Part shown: piece by piece, positions 8,515 through 15,714 of the stretch | Position numbering within the stretch: the stretch's first letter is position 1 | Layout of the letters: each line of letters starts with the position of its first letter | From: Galbitalea sp036271875 | GTDB taxonomy: Bacteria; Actinomycetota; Actinomycetes; Actinomycetales; Microbacteriaceae | DNA length: 64,000 bases | Direction: 5' to 3' | NCBI GenBank assembly: GCA_036271875.1 | Contig: DATAZU010000005.1 | Span: 158,488 to 222,487 of the forward strand | Notes under the pieces: generated by a model | What the model saw: only the letters and a program-made list of their open reading frames with translations | The model's database searches: none | Told to the model about the DNA's origin: nothing | Program-made: the position numbers and the translations under genes

Positions 8515-9792
8515 CTACGCGGACTTTTCGGCGGGGCGCACAGCCTTGCGCGGGACGATCGTCGGTGCCGCGTTCTCGAGGACAGACTGTTTCGTGACTA
8601 CGACGCGGGCAACATCCTCGGTGGACGGCACCTCGAACATGATCGGGCCGAGGACCTCCTCGAGAATCGCGCGGAGCCCACGGGCGCCCGTCTTGCGCAG
8701 TACGGCAAGGTCGGCGATGGCTTCGAGAGCATCCTTGTCGAATTCGAGTTCGACACCGTCGATCTCGAACATTCGCTGATACTGGCGCACCAGTGCATTC
8801 TTCGGCTGCGTGAGGATGTCCATGAGCGCGACCTGATCGAGCTGTGTGACCGTGGTCACGACGGGCAGGCGACCAATGAACTCGGGGATGAGCCCGAATT
8901 TGTGGAGGTCTTCCGGGAGTACTTCGCCGAACAGGTTGACGTCATCATCCTTGCTGTGCAGCGGGGCGCCGAAACCGATGCCCTTCTTACCCGCGCGCGA
9001 CGAGATGATCTCCTCGAGCCCGGCAAAGGCTCCCGCGACGATGAAGAGCACGTTGGTCGTGTCGACCTGGATGAACTCCTGGTGCGGATGCTTGCGGCCG
9101 CCCTGTGGCGGAACGGATGCGACCGTACCCTCGAGGATCTTCAGCAGCGCCTGCTGCACGCCCTCGCCGGACACATCGCGCGTGATGGACGGGTTCTCGG
9201 CTTTGCGGGCAATCTTGTCGATCTCATCGATGTAGATGATGCCAGTCTCGGCGCGCTTGACGTCGTAGTCGGCGGCCTGGATGAGCTTCAGGAGGATGTT
9301 CTCGACATCCTCGCCGACGTAGCCCGCCTCGGTTAACGCGGTCGCGTCAGCGACCGCAAAAGGCACGTTAAGCCGCTTGGCGAGCGTTTGCGCCAGGTAG
9401 GTCTTGCCGCACCCGGTCGGACCAATGAGCAGGATGTTGGACTTCGCGATTTCGACATCGTCGATGAGGTCGGCCGAGCTGAGCGTGTTGCGGGCACGGA
9501 TGCGCTTGTAGTGGTTGTAAACGGCGACAGACAGTGCGATCTTCGCGGCCTCCTGGCCGATGACGTACTCCTCGAGGAACGCGTAGATCTCTTTGGGCTT
9601 CGGCAGGTCGAACTCGGTCGACGACTCCTCGCCGGCCTCGGCGAGACGCTCCTCGATGATCTCGTTGCAGAGCTCAACGCACTCGTCGCAGATGTAAACG
9701 CCGGGACCGGCGATCAGCTGCTGCACCTGCTTCTGGCTTTTGCCGCAGAAGGAACACTTAAGCAAATCGGCGCTCTCCCCGATTCGGGCCAC
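8515..9792 (-). CDS. clpX: ATP-dependent Clp protease ATP-binding subunit ClpX
   Basis: 425 residues, the normal ClpX length. The N-terminal zinc-binding domain shows CSFCGKSQ and ICDEC (two Cys pairs, residues ~14-40). The AAA+ core has Walker A GPTGCGKT, Walker B IIYIDEIDKI and sensor 2 KTGARGLRAI. The pore loop GYVGED and the ClpP-binding IGF-type loop (KKGIGFGAP) are present, so it should dock on ClpP. GTG at 9792 is preceded by AGGGGAG. It unfolds tagged proteins for ClpP1P2 in the cytoplasm. clpP1/clpP2 lie upstream on the same strand, but a divergently oriented CopC-like gene is interposed, so clpX must have its own promoter. Confidence 0.98.
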   Translation of the reverse strand: MARIGESADLLKCSFCGKSQKQVQQLIAGPGVYICDECVELCNEIIEERLAEAGEESSTEFDLPKPKEIYAFLEEYVIGQEAAKIALSVAVYNHYKRIRARNTLSSADLIDDVEIAKSNILLIGPTGCGKTYLAQTLAKRLNVPFAVADATALTEAGYVGEDVENILLKLIQAADYDVKRAETGIIYIDEIDKIARKAENPSITRDVSGEGVQQALLKILEGTVASVPPQGGRKHPHQEFIQVDTTNVLFIVAGAFAGLEEIISSRAGKKGIGFGAPLHSKDDDVNLFGEVLPEDLHKFGLIPEFIGRLPVVTTVTQLDQVALMDILTQPKNALVRQYQRMFEIDGVELEFDKDALEAIADLAVLRKTGARGLRAILEEVLGPIMFEVPSTEDVARVVVTKQSVLENAAPTIVPRKAVRPAEKSA

Positions 9793-9910
9793 GGTTGCTC
9801 TCCCCTGCTGCTTTCCAACAAAAATTGCGTGTGTTTGAGCCTAACCCGAGACGGGGACACTGCCAGCGTTCGTACATAATTGTGACTTCGGCGTGCCGTA
9901 CCGTGATTTC

Positions 9911-10531
9911 ATGAAATCTGCGGCCCGCCGGCGGTCTACTGCGCTGGGAATCGGCGCGGTTCTGATTGCGGCATCCGTTCTGGGGATCGCCGGGCCCGCG
10001 TTTGCGCACAACTACCTGGTGTCATCCGACCCGGCGTCGGGGGCGACGCTCAGCACGCTTCCGTCGCGGTTCATCATCACGACGAACGAGGGCCTGCTCG
10101 ACCTCTCCGGCCACGGTGCGGGCTTCGCGTTCGACGTCGAAGATGCGCACCACCGGTACTACGGGAACGGATGCGTGACGGTAACCGGTCCGAGCATGAG
10201 CATCGCTCCGGTCATCGGCGCGGCGGGCAAGTACAAGGTCATCTGGCAGATCGTGTCGGCCGACGGTCACATCGTGTCGAACGAGTACAACTTCACCTGG
10301 AAGCCGAGCGGGGCGTTTACGCCCGCGGTCGGGGCGAGCCATCCACAGGACTGCGGCGGCAAGTCTGGCGGCGTTGCGCCCCCCGATCCGCATCTCGGCA
10401 CGGATGCGTTCGCCAAACCATCCGCGAACCTCGGCCTGGTGCTCGGCATCGGCGGCGGGGTTGTCGGCCTCGGCGTCATCCTGACACTCATCCTGCTGCT
10501 CGCCGGCCGCAAGAAGAAGCCGACCGCCTAG
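9911..10531 (+). CDS. CopC-domain (copper resistance-like) exported, membrane-anchored protein
   Basis: 206 residues from ATG 9911; an upstream in-frame GTG at 9893 lacks support. Signal peptide (KSAARRRSTALGIGAVLIAASVLG) with cleavage after PAFA. The mature N-terminal His of AHNYLVSSDPASGATL is the hallmark CopC Cu(II)-binding position. WQIVSADGHIVSNEYNFTW is the conserved CopC end, with its Asp-Gly-His ligand. Residues ~178-200 form one transmembrane helix followed by AGRKKKP, anchoring it to the outer face. There is no partner CopD beside it. It sits between clpX and clpP2 on the opposite strand, an unusual insertion. A role in copper handling is family-based inference. Confidence 0.8.
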   Translation: MKSAARRRSTALGIGAVLIAASVLGIAGPAFAHNYLVSSDPASGATLSTLPSRFIITTNEGLLDLSGHGAGFAFDVEDAHHRYYGNGCVTVTGPSMSIAPVIGAAGKYKVIWQIVSADGHIVSNEYNFTWKPSGAFTPAVGASHPQDCGGKSGGVAPPDPHLGTDAFAKPSANLGLVLGIGGGVVGLGVILTLILLLAGRKKKPTA

Positions 10532-10540
10532 CGCTCACCC

Positions 10541-10634
10541 CCACACCTGTTGTGCAGGTACTTCGACCCGTTCGTATCACTTCTACTGGCGAAGAGGGGT
10601 CGCGAGTTGCGAAGTACCTGCACAACAGGTGTGG
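10541..10634. terminator. 25-bp perfect-stem hairpin between convergent copC-like gene and clpP2
   Basis: The arms 10541-10565 and 10610-10634 are exact reverse complements over 25 bp. Inside, a second pairing (CGACCC near 10564 with GGGTCG near 10597) extends the structure with a bulge. It lies 10 nt after the copC-like stop and ~25 nt before the clpP2 stop, so it probably works as a bidirectional terminator. Confidence 0.6.
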
Positions 10635-10659
10635 TGCGGAAGGCGGGCGTCAGTGACGT

Positions 10660-11322
10660 CTACTTGACGAGCGCCGGTGTGCTCTTGCGCGGTGCGAGCA
10701 CCTGGTCGATAAGGCCGTACTCGAGGGCCTCGGCCGCGCTCAGGATCTTGTCGCGGTCGATGTCCTTGTTGACCTGCTCCGCTGTGCGGTTCGAGTGGAA
10801 CGCGAGCGTGTCCTCGAGCCACGTGCGCATGCGAAGAATTTCGCGAGCCTGGATCTCGATGTCAGACGCCTGGCTCGATCCTTCCGACCCGGCAGCTGGC
10901 TGGTGGATGAGGATACGAGCGTTTGGCAGTGCGAGACGCTTGCCCGGCGCGCCTGCCGCGAGCAGGACCGCGGCAGCGGATGCCGCCTGGCCGAGCGCGA
11001 AGGTCTGCACCTGCGGGCGGATGTACTGCATGGTGTCGTAGATCGCGGTCATTGCCGTGAAGGATCCACCGGGCGAGTTGATGTACATGAGGATGTCGCG
11101 GTCGGGGTCCTGGGACTCGAGCACGAGCAGCTGCGCCATGACGTCATCCGCAGACGCGTCGTCGATCTGCACGCCGAGGAAGATGATGCGGTCCTCGAAG
11201 AGTTTCGCGTACGGATCCTGACGCTTGTAGCCATAAGCCGTGCGCTCCTCGAACGTCGGCAGGATGTAGCGGGCCTCAGCGGACGGCGTGTGCAGTCCCT
11301 GGCCCAAATTGAAGTTGTCCAT
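10660..11322 (-). CDS. clpP2: ATP-dependent Clp protease proteolytic subunit ClpP2
   Basis: 220 residues. Serine protease of family S14: nucleophile Ser in LGQAASAAAVLLAAG, catalytic His in ILIHQPAAG, Asp in KDIDRDK. The handle region YINSPGGSFTAMTAIYDTMQYI is well conserved. ATG at 11322 follows AGGAAA. In actinobacteria ClpP1 and ClpP2 form a mixed tetradecamer activated by ClpX/ClpC. It is 26 nt downstream of clpP1 and clearly in one operon with it. The divergence between the two paralogues (Ala-Ser-Ala here, Ala-Ser-Met in ClpP1) is as expected. Confidence 0.97.
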   Translation of the reverse strand: MDNFNLGQGLHTPSAEARYILPTFEERTAYGYKRQDPYAKLFEDRIIFLGVQIDDASADDVMAQLLVLESQDPDRDILMYINSPGGSFTAMTAIYDTMQYIRPQVQTFALGQAASAAAVLLAAGAPGKRLALPNARILIHQPAAGSEGSSQASDIEIQAREILRMRTWLEDTLAFHSNRTAEQVNKDIDRDKILSAAEALEYGLIDQVLAPRKSTPALVK

Positions 11323-11348
11323 CTGTTTTCCTGACTTCGGTTCGAGCT

Positions 11349-11948
11349 CTACTTGGACTTCGAGTCTGATGTGGTTCCGCCGCCGCCGACGACGTCGGAG
11401 GCGAACTCGCGAAGGTGGTCGACGAAGCCGTAGTCGAGCGCCTCCTGCGCCGTGAACCAGTGGTCGCGGTCGTTGTCGACGAGAACCTGTTCGACGGTCT
11501 TGCCGGTCTGCTCAGCGGTGAGCTCGGCCATCCGCTTCTTCATGTCCAGAATGACGCCGGCCTGGGTCTGGATGTCGGCCGCGGTACCACCGAAGCCGCC
11601 GGACGGCTGGTGCAGAAGCACGCGAGCGTTCGGGGTGATGTAGCGCTTGCCCTTGGTTCCCGACGAGAGCAGGAACTGCCCCATGGATGCCGCGAGGCCG
11701 ATACCGACGGTGACAATGTCGTTCGGAACGAACTTCATGGTGTCGTAGATGGCCATGCCTGCGGTAATCGATCCACCGGGTGAGTTGATGTACAGGAAGA
11801 TGTCCCGCTTGGAGTCCTCTGCTGCGAGCAGAAGGATCTTGGCGCAGATCTCGTTGGCATTTTCGTCACGCACCTCAGAGCCGAGCCAGATGATGCGGTC
11901 GCTCAGAAGTTGGTCGAAAATACTGCTGACCAAAGCCGGTTGGGCCAT
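11349..11948 (-). CDS. clpP1: ATP-dependent Clp protease proteolytic subunit ClpP1
   Basis: 199 residues from ATG 11948, which has GAAACGGAG upstream; the longer open frame above it has no family similarity. The catalytic triad is visible: Ser in GLAASMGQFLL, His in VLLHQPSGG, Asp in VDNDRDHW. The handle is FLYINSPGGSITAGMAIYDTMK. A short glycine-rich tail (VVGGGGTTSDSKSK) ends the protein. It is the first gene of the clpP1-clpP2 operon. The 174-bp region upstream, shared with the divergent TPR gene, holds its promoter and one copy of a dispersed palindromic repeat. Confidence 0.97.
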   Translation of the reverse strand: MAQPALVSSIFDQLLSDRIIWLGSEVRDENANEICAKILLLAAEDSKRDIFLYINSPGGSITAGMAIYDTMKFVPNDIVTVGIGLAASMGQFLLSSGTKGKRYITPNARVLLHQPSGGFGGTAADIQTQAGVILDMKKRMAELTAEQTGKTVEQVLVDNDRDHWFTAQEALDYGFVDHLREFASDVVGGGGTTSDSKSK

Positions 11949-12060
11949 TGTCGCGCTCCGTTTCAGTTGTTGCTTGTGACACGAATCTATCGGAGCGCGC
12001 TCGGGCATATCGGTCTGTTCGCCCTCGGCAGAGCGTGGCGCGCCGCATCGGGTCCCCGTG

Positions 12061-12112
12061 CCTGTCGAAGGCCCCGTCACGAGTAGCGTTAATCCCTTCG
12101 ACGAGTTCAGGG
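12061..12112. repeat. Dispersed palindromic repeat copy (GTCGAAGG ... CCTTCGAC)
   Basis: CCTGTCGAAGGCC at 12061-12073 faces CCCTTCGACGAGTTCAGGG at 12094-12112. This is the same core as the copies inside nei (29.1 kb) and hutG (50.1 kb). The right end supplies AGGGAG, which is placed correctly to be the ribosome-binding site of the TPR gene starting at 12123. Confidence 0.55.
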
Positions 12113-12122
12113 AGCGAAGAAT

Positions 12123-12611
12123 ATGACCACCGACGATTGGGCCGCGCGAGTCGCTGCCGTTTGGGATCAGTCCGACGAGTTGGGCGACAACGTGGTGATC
12201 GAGCGTATCGACGCGTTGGCAGCCGAGCGTCCCGTGGATGACGCCGAGGCGGCCTTCGAGCGGGCCGGCGCACGCGACTCCGGCGGCCTCGAGGCGGATG
12301 CCGCGGTCGAATACCAGCGCGCTCTCGAGCTCGGGCTGGCGGAGCCCAGTCGCAGCCGGGCGTTCATCCAGTACGCGAGCACGCTGCGCAATCTCGGCCG
12401 TTACGACGAGGCGCTGGCTCTGCTCGATCGACTCGAACCGGACAGCGAACTGGCGGATGTTGCATTCGCAGTTCGCGCGCTCGTTCTCGTCAGCGCTGGG
12501 CGACCCGTCGAGGGCGCAGGCGTCGCGCTGGCCGCGCTCGCGCCACACCTTCCGCGCTACCAGCGCTCGATGGCCGGTTACGCCCGCGAACTCATCGAGC
12601 CCGGCGAGTGA
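12123..12611 (+). CDS. Tetratricopeptide-repeat protein
   Basis: 162 residues, no signal peptide, cytoplasmic. Helical TPR pattern: residues ~44-75 (AEAAFERAGARDSGGLEADAA) and ~80-105 (RAFIQYASTLRNLGRYDEALALLD) read as consecutive helix-turn-helix units. The sequence resembles the short actinobacterial 'tetratricopeptide repeat' proteins. The RBS AGGGAG lies at the end of a palindromic repeat. Its TGA overlaps the GTG of the next gene by 4 nt, so it is translationally coupled to the SDR enzyme. The partner protein is unknown. Confidence 0.7.
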   Translation: MTTDDWAARVAAVWDQSDELGDNVVIERIDALAAERPVDDAEAAFERAGARDSGGLEADAAVEYQRALELGLAEPSRSRAFIQYASTLRNLGRYDEALALLDRLEPDSELADVAFAVRALVLVSAGRPVEGAGVALAALAPHLPRYQRSMAGYARELIEPGE

Positions 12612-13393
12612 GCATCGACTACCGCGGCTCGACCGTACTCATCACGGGAGCGAGCTCAGGGCTTGGCGCCGAATTCGCCAGGCAACTCGCCGCCCGCGGA
12701 GCCCACCTCGTCCTGGTCGCGCGGCGCAAGGACCGGTTGGAGGCGTTGAAGTCGGAGCTCGAGGCGGCGCACGCGATCGAGGCGACGGTGGTCGCGGCTG
12801 ACCTGACCGCTCCGGACGCCGCATCCGCTCTCGCCGCCGAGCTGGAGCGGCTGGCCCTGCCCATTCACTCGCTCATCAATAACGCCGGCTTCGGCACTCA
12901 CAACGCCTTCTCCGACGAGGATGCCGTGCAGATTCACAACGAGGTAACGCTCAACGTGACGGCCCTCGTTGATCTGACCCGGCAGTTCTGGCCGAGGCTG
13001 GTGCAGCAGGGCACGGGCGTGCTCGTGAACGTTGCGAGTGCTGCGGCATTCCAGCCGATTCCGAAGATGGCAATTTACGGAGCAACCAAGGCGTTCGTGC
13101 TGAGCTTCACCGAGGCGCTCTGGTACGAAGCGATGGGTAGCGGGCTGAAGGTGCTCGCGTTTTGTCCGGCTGCGACGGAGACCGAATTCTTCGACACCTC
13201 CGGACCGGGTGCTCGTGTCGGCAAGGCGGCGGCCGCGGACGATGTCGTGCGACTCGCGCTGAAGACCCTCGATCGGCGCAATCCGCCGCCGAGCGTCGTG
13301 CACGGTTTCGCAACGCGTGCGCAAATCTTCGGCGAGCGGCTCATCTCACGGCGACTGCTGGTTATCGCGGCGGGCAAGGTCGCAGGCAACTAG
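12608..13393 (+). CDS. SDR-family NAD(P)-dependent oxidoreductase
   Basis: 261 residues; GTG at 12608 overlaps the stop of the TPR gene. Classical short-chain dehydrogenase: cofactor loop TGASSGLG (residues ~11-18), NNAG (~94), catalytic Ser in NVASAAAF and the Tyr/Lys pair in YGATKAF. Basic residues after strand 2 (ARRKDR) favour NADP(H). The closing part (FCPAATETEFFDTSG) is typical of DltE/YqjQ-like members. The substrate is unknown. It runs convergently into tig with a 26-nt gap. Confidence 0.88.
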   Translation: MSIDYRGSTVLITGASSGLGAEFARQLAARGAHLVLVARRKDRLEALKSELEAAHAIEATVVAADLTAPDAASALAAELERLALPIHSLINNAGFGTHNAFSDEDAVQIHNEVTLNVTALVDLTRQFWPRLVQQGTGVLVNVASAAAFQPIPKMAIYGATKAFVLSFTEALWYEAMGSGLKVLAFCPAATETEFFDTSGPGARVGKAAAADDVVRLALKTLDRRNPPPSVVHGFATRAQIFGERLISRRLLVIAAGKVAGN

Positions 13394-13419
13394 GTCGGCG
13401 GGCGAATCGAAGCGAGCCA

Positions 13420-14802
13420 CTAGTGCGAGTGGTCGTGACCCTCGTGATCGTGATCGTGGTCGTGCGGCTCATTGGCCGCAGCGATCAGATTCGAGGCATC
13501 CGTCGTGTCGAAGTCATCCGCGTCGCGGGCGATACCGGTGAACGGCGTCACGTCGATCTTCTTGCCCTTGGTGTCGACGACGTTCGCCTTCTCGAGGATG
13601 AGCGCCAGCGTCTTGCCGCGCGCAACCTCGCCGACCATGGCCGGGATCTGGCCGTTCTCGTCGATCACCTTGATGAACTCGCCGGGCTCCATGCCGTACT
13701 GCGCAGCGGACTGGATGAGGTACTGGGTCAGCTCGTCCTGGTTGACCTGCACATCCTCCTGCTCCGCGATCGCGTCGATCAGGATCTGGCTGCGGAAGGT
13801 CTTCTCGCTCGACTCCGCCACCTCCTTGCGGTGCACGTCATCGTCGAGACGGTTCTCGTTCTCGAGGTGGCGGTGCACCTCGTCGTCGATGAGCTGCTGC
13901 GGAACCGGGATGTCAACCTTCCCCGCGAGCACGTCGACGATCATGTCGCGGGCCTGGGCAACCTGCCCGAATGCCTTCGACTTTTCGACCTGCTCTTTGA
14001 TGTCGGCCTTGAGTTCCTTGATGGTGTCGAACTGGCTCGCGATCTGGGCGAAGTCGTCGTCCGCCTCGGGAAGTTCGCGCTCCTTGACAGCGAGCAGCGT
14101 GACCTCGATGAGCGCCTTCTCGCCGGCACTGTCGCCGCCGACCAGAGTCGACTCGAACGAGGTCGCCTCCCCGGCCGTCAGAGTGTCGAGCGCCTCGTCG
14201 ATGCCCTCGATGAGCTCACCGGATCCGAGCTCGTAGCTGATGTTGTTGGCTGTGTCGACCTCTTCGCCGTTGATCGTGGCAAGCAGGTCAAGCTGGACGA
14301 AGTCACCCATCTTGGCCGGACGGTTCACCGTGACCAGCGTGCCGAAGCGGCTGCGCAGCGCATCCAACTCGTCCTGCACGTCATCCGCCGAGACCTGGAC
14401 CGGCTCAACCTCGAGCTTGAGCCCGTCGTAGTTGGGAATGACGAAGTCGGGACGAACATCCACCTCGACGGTGACAACGAGGTCGCCGGTGAAGTCCTTG
14501 ACGTTCGGAAGCTCCTTGACGTCGGCCTCGGGGCGCCCCAGGGCGCGAATCTTCTCGTCCTGCACCGCCTGGCGGTAGAACTTGTCGAGGCCGTCGCTCA
14601 CCGCGTGGTTGAGCACCTCTTCGCGGCCGACACGCTGGTCGATCAGCTGCGGCGGCACCTTGCCCTTGCGGAAACCGGGAATGTTCACCTGCTCGGCGAT
14701 GTGGCTGTACGCGTGCTCGATGCTGGGTTTCAGCTCGTCCGGCGTGACAGAGATGGTCAGCTTGGCGCGGGTGGGGCTCAGCTTCTCGACCGTGGTCTTC
14801 AC
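13420..14802 (-). CDS. tig: Trigger factor (ribosome-associated chaperone/PPIase) with His-rich tail
   Basis: 460 residues; GTG at 14802 has AGGAGAAG upstream. The order is a ribosome-binding N-domain with the GFRKGKVPPQ signature (residues ~44-53), an FKBP-type PPIase domain (PAKMGDFVQLDL) and a long helical C-domain. The last ~17 residues are unusual: NEPHDHDHDHEGHDHSH, with seven His alternating with Asp/Glu/Gly, a metal-chelating tail like that of SlyD. It binds nascent chains at the ribosome exit. It lies upstream of clpP1P2 on the same strand, the normal actinobacterial neighbourhood, but two genes of opposite orientation separate them. tRNA-Pro is just upstream. Confidence 0.97.
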   Translation of the reverse strand: MKTTVEKLSPTRAKLTISVTPDELKPSIEHAYSHIAEQVNIPGFRKGKVPPQLIDQRVGREEVLNHAVSDGLDKFYRQAVQDEKIRALGRPEADVKELPNVKDFTGDLVVTVEVDVRPDFVIPNYDGLKLEVEPVQVSADDVQDELDALRSRFGTLVTVNRPAKMGDFVQLDLLATINGEEVDTANNISYELGSGELIEGIDEALDTLTAGEATSFESTLVGGDSAGEKALIEVTLLAVKERELPEADDDFAQIASQFDTIKELKADIKEQVEKSKAFGQVAQARDMIVDVLAGKVDIPVPQQLIDDEVHRHLENENRLDDDVHRKEVAESSEKTFRSQILIDAIAEQEDVQVNQDELTQYLIQSAAQYGMEPGEFIKVIDENGQIPAMVGEVARGKTLALILEKANVVDTKGKKIDVTPFTGIARDADDFDTTDASNLIAAANEPHDHDHDHEGHDHSH

Positions 14803-14850
14803 GATGTACTTCTCCTGATTGTGTTCGTTAACTCAAAACGTGTTGCGAGT

Positions 14851-14924
14851 CGGGGCGACAGGATTCGAACCTGCGGCCTCTCGGTCCCAAACCGAGCGCT
14901 CTACCAAGCTGAGCTACGCCCCGG
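14851..14924 (-). tRNA. tRNA-Pro (anticodon TGG)
   Basis: 74 nt on the minus strand. The acceptor CGGGGCG pairs with CGCCCCG, with discriminator A. The D-arm is GCTC-AGCTTGGTA-GAGC, the anticodon stem-loop is TCGGTTTGGGACCGA (anticodon TGG) and the T-arm contains GGTTCGAATCC. CCA is not encoded. It is located upstream of tig. Confidence 0.97.
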
Positions 14925-15088
14925 GATGTCATCCATGGTTGGCCAGCACAGCGGGGACGCGTTCGCCGCCCGAAAATTGACCTTGGCAAGTCTATAGCCG
15001 TTATCGCAACACCCGTTGTGGGGTGTCGCTTTTGGTCTGCCCCCGCCGTACCGTATCTTTACCACCAGTTCGAATGAGGGGATTTGAA

Positions 15089-15325
15089 ATGGCGACGTCG
15101 ACGGATGCGCACAATTCCGAAACGGTTCGGGATGCACCCGCCGCGGGTTGGTACCGCGACCCGCATGTTCCGTTCCAGTTGCGTTGGTGGAACGGTGACG
15201 ACTGGAGCACGAACGTGTACATGCCGGAACGCCACGCCCAGCCCAGGCTCGAGGACCTGGTACCCGAACTCGCCTCGCAGCCGAACGGCAGGTGGGAGTT
15301 CCCGCAGGAACTCGCGCACGGCTAG
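15089..15325 (+). CDS. DUF2510 mini-protein
   Basis: 78 residues from ATG 15089, preceded by GAGGGG at 15075-15080. The middle (GWYRDPHVPFQLRWWNGDDWS) is a complete DUF2510 motif, GWY-x-DP ... LRWW-x-G-x-x-W. This domain usually caps larger actinobacterial membrane proteins. Here nothing but the motif and a charged tail is present, and there is no membrane segment. A second stand-alone copy occurs at 25.1 kb. Function unknown. Confidence 0.75.
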   Translation: MATSTDAHNSETVRDAPAAGWYRDPHVPFQLRWWNGDDWSTNVYMPERHAQPRLEDLVPELASQPNGRWEFPQELAHG

Positions 15326-15373
15326 CTGCACCTCATCGCGGCGGCACTCTGACGGCGGTCTTGACTGCGACTC

Positions 15374-15473
15374 TGTCGGAAATTCAGGAGATCATCGACT
15401 GGTCGTCGATGCGATCCACCAGATTCCGGGCACACGCACGTTGTGGCGGAACGGATTTCCTGAATTTTCGACA
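15374..15473. repeat. Imperfect 18-bp inverted repeat in the gap before tRNA-Gly
   Basis: The arms 15374-15391 (TGTCGGAAATTCAGGAGA) and 15456-15473 (TTTCCTGAATTTTCGACA) are reverse complements at 16 of 18 positions, 64 nt apart. No gene is visible in the 244-bp interval 15326-15569. It could be an interspersed repeat or a folded RNA. Confidence 0.45.
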
Positions 15474-15569
15474 TAACAGCGGATGTGCCGGACCGCCGTG
15501 GGCGGTGTCTGAGCCATCCATCGACTTTGATAGAGTGATCGTCGCGCTGGAGGCTCGGCTTCCGGATGC

Positions 15570-15640
15570 GGGGATGTAGCTCAATGGTAGAGCCTCAGTC
15601 TTCCAAACTGATTACGCGGGTTCGATTCCCGTCATCCCCT
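15570..15640 (+). tRNA. tRNA-Gly (anticodon TCC)
   Basis: 71 nt. The acceptor GGGGATG pairs with CATCCCC, with discriminator T. The D-arm is GCTC-AATGGTA-GAGC, the anticodon arm CAGTCTTCCAAACTG carries TCC, and the T-arm contains GGTTCGATTCC. CCA is not encoded. Confidence 0.96.
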
Positions 15641-15714
15641 CACTCTGTCTACCTCAGCCCTTCGTCGGGATCGGCCGGTAAGGCATCGGCCTAGCATACG
15701 GTCAGCCCACATGA

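Noticed and set aside
11949..12548. N-terminal extension of the clpP1 frame
   Set aside because: The 200 extra codons lie opposite the TPR gene and across a palindromic repeat; ClpP1 similarity starts at ATG 11948 with a ribosome site.
13162..14997. Long plus-strand open frame of over 600 codons opposite trigger factor
   Set aside because: It is the antisense of tig; its translation has no family pattern, and high GC keeps the opposite strand free of stops.
14851..15640. tRNA-associated integration site or genomic island
   Set aside because: No integrase gene, no direct repeat of a tRNA 3' end, and neighbours are housekeeping genes.
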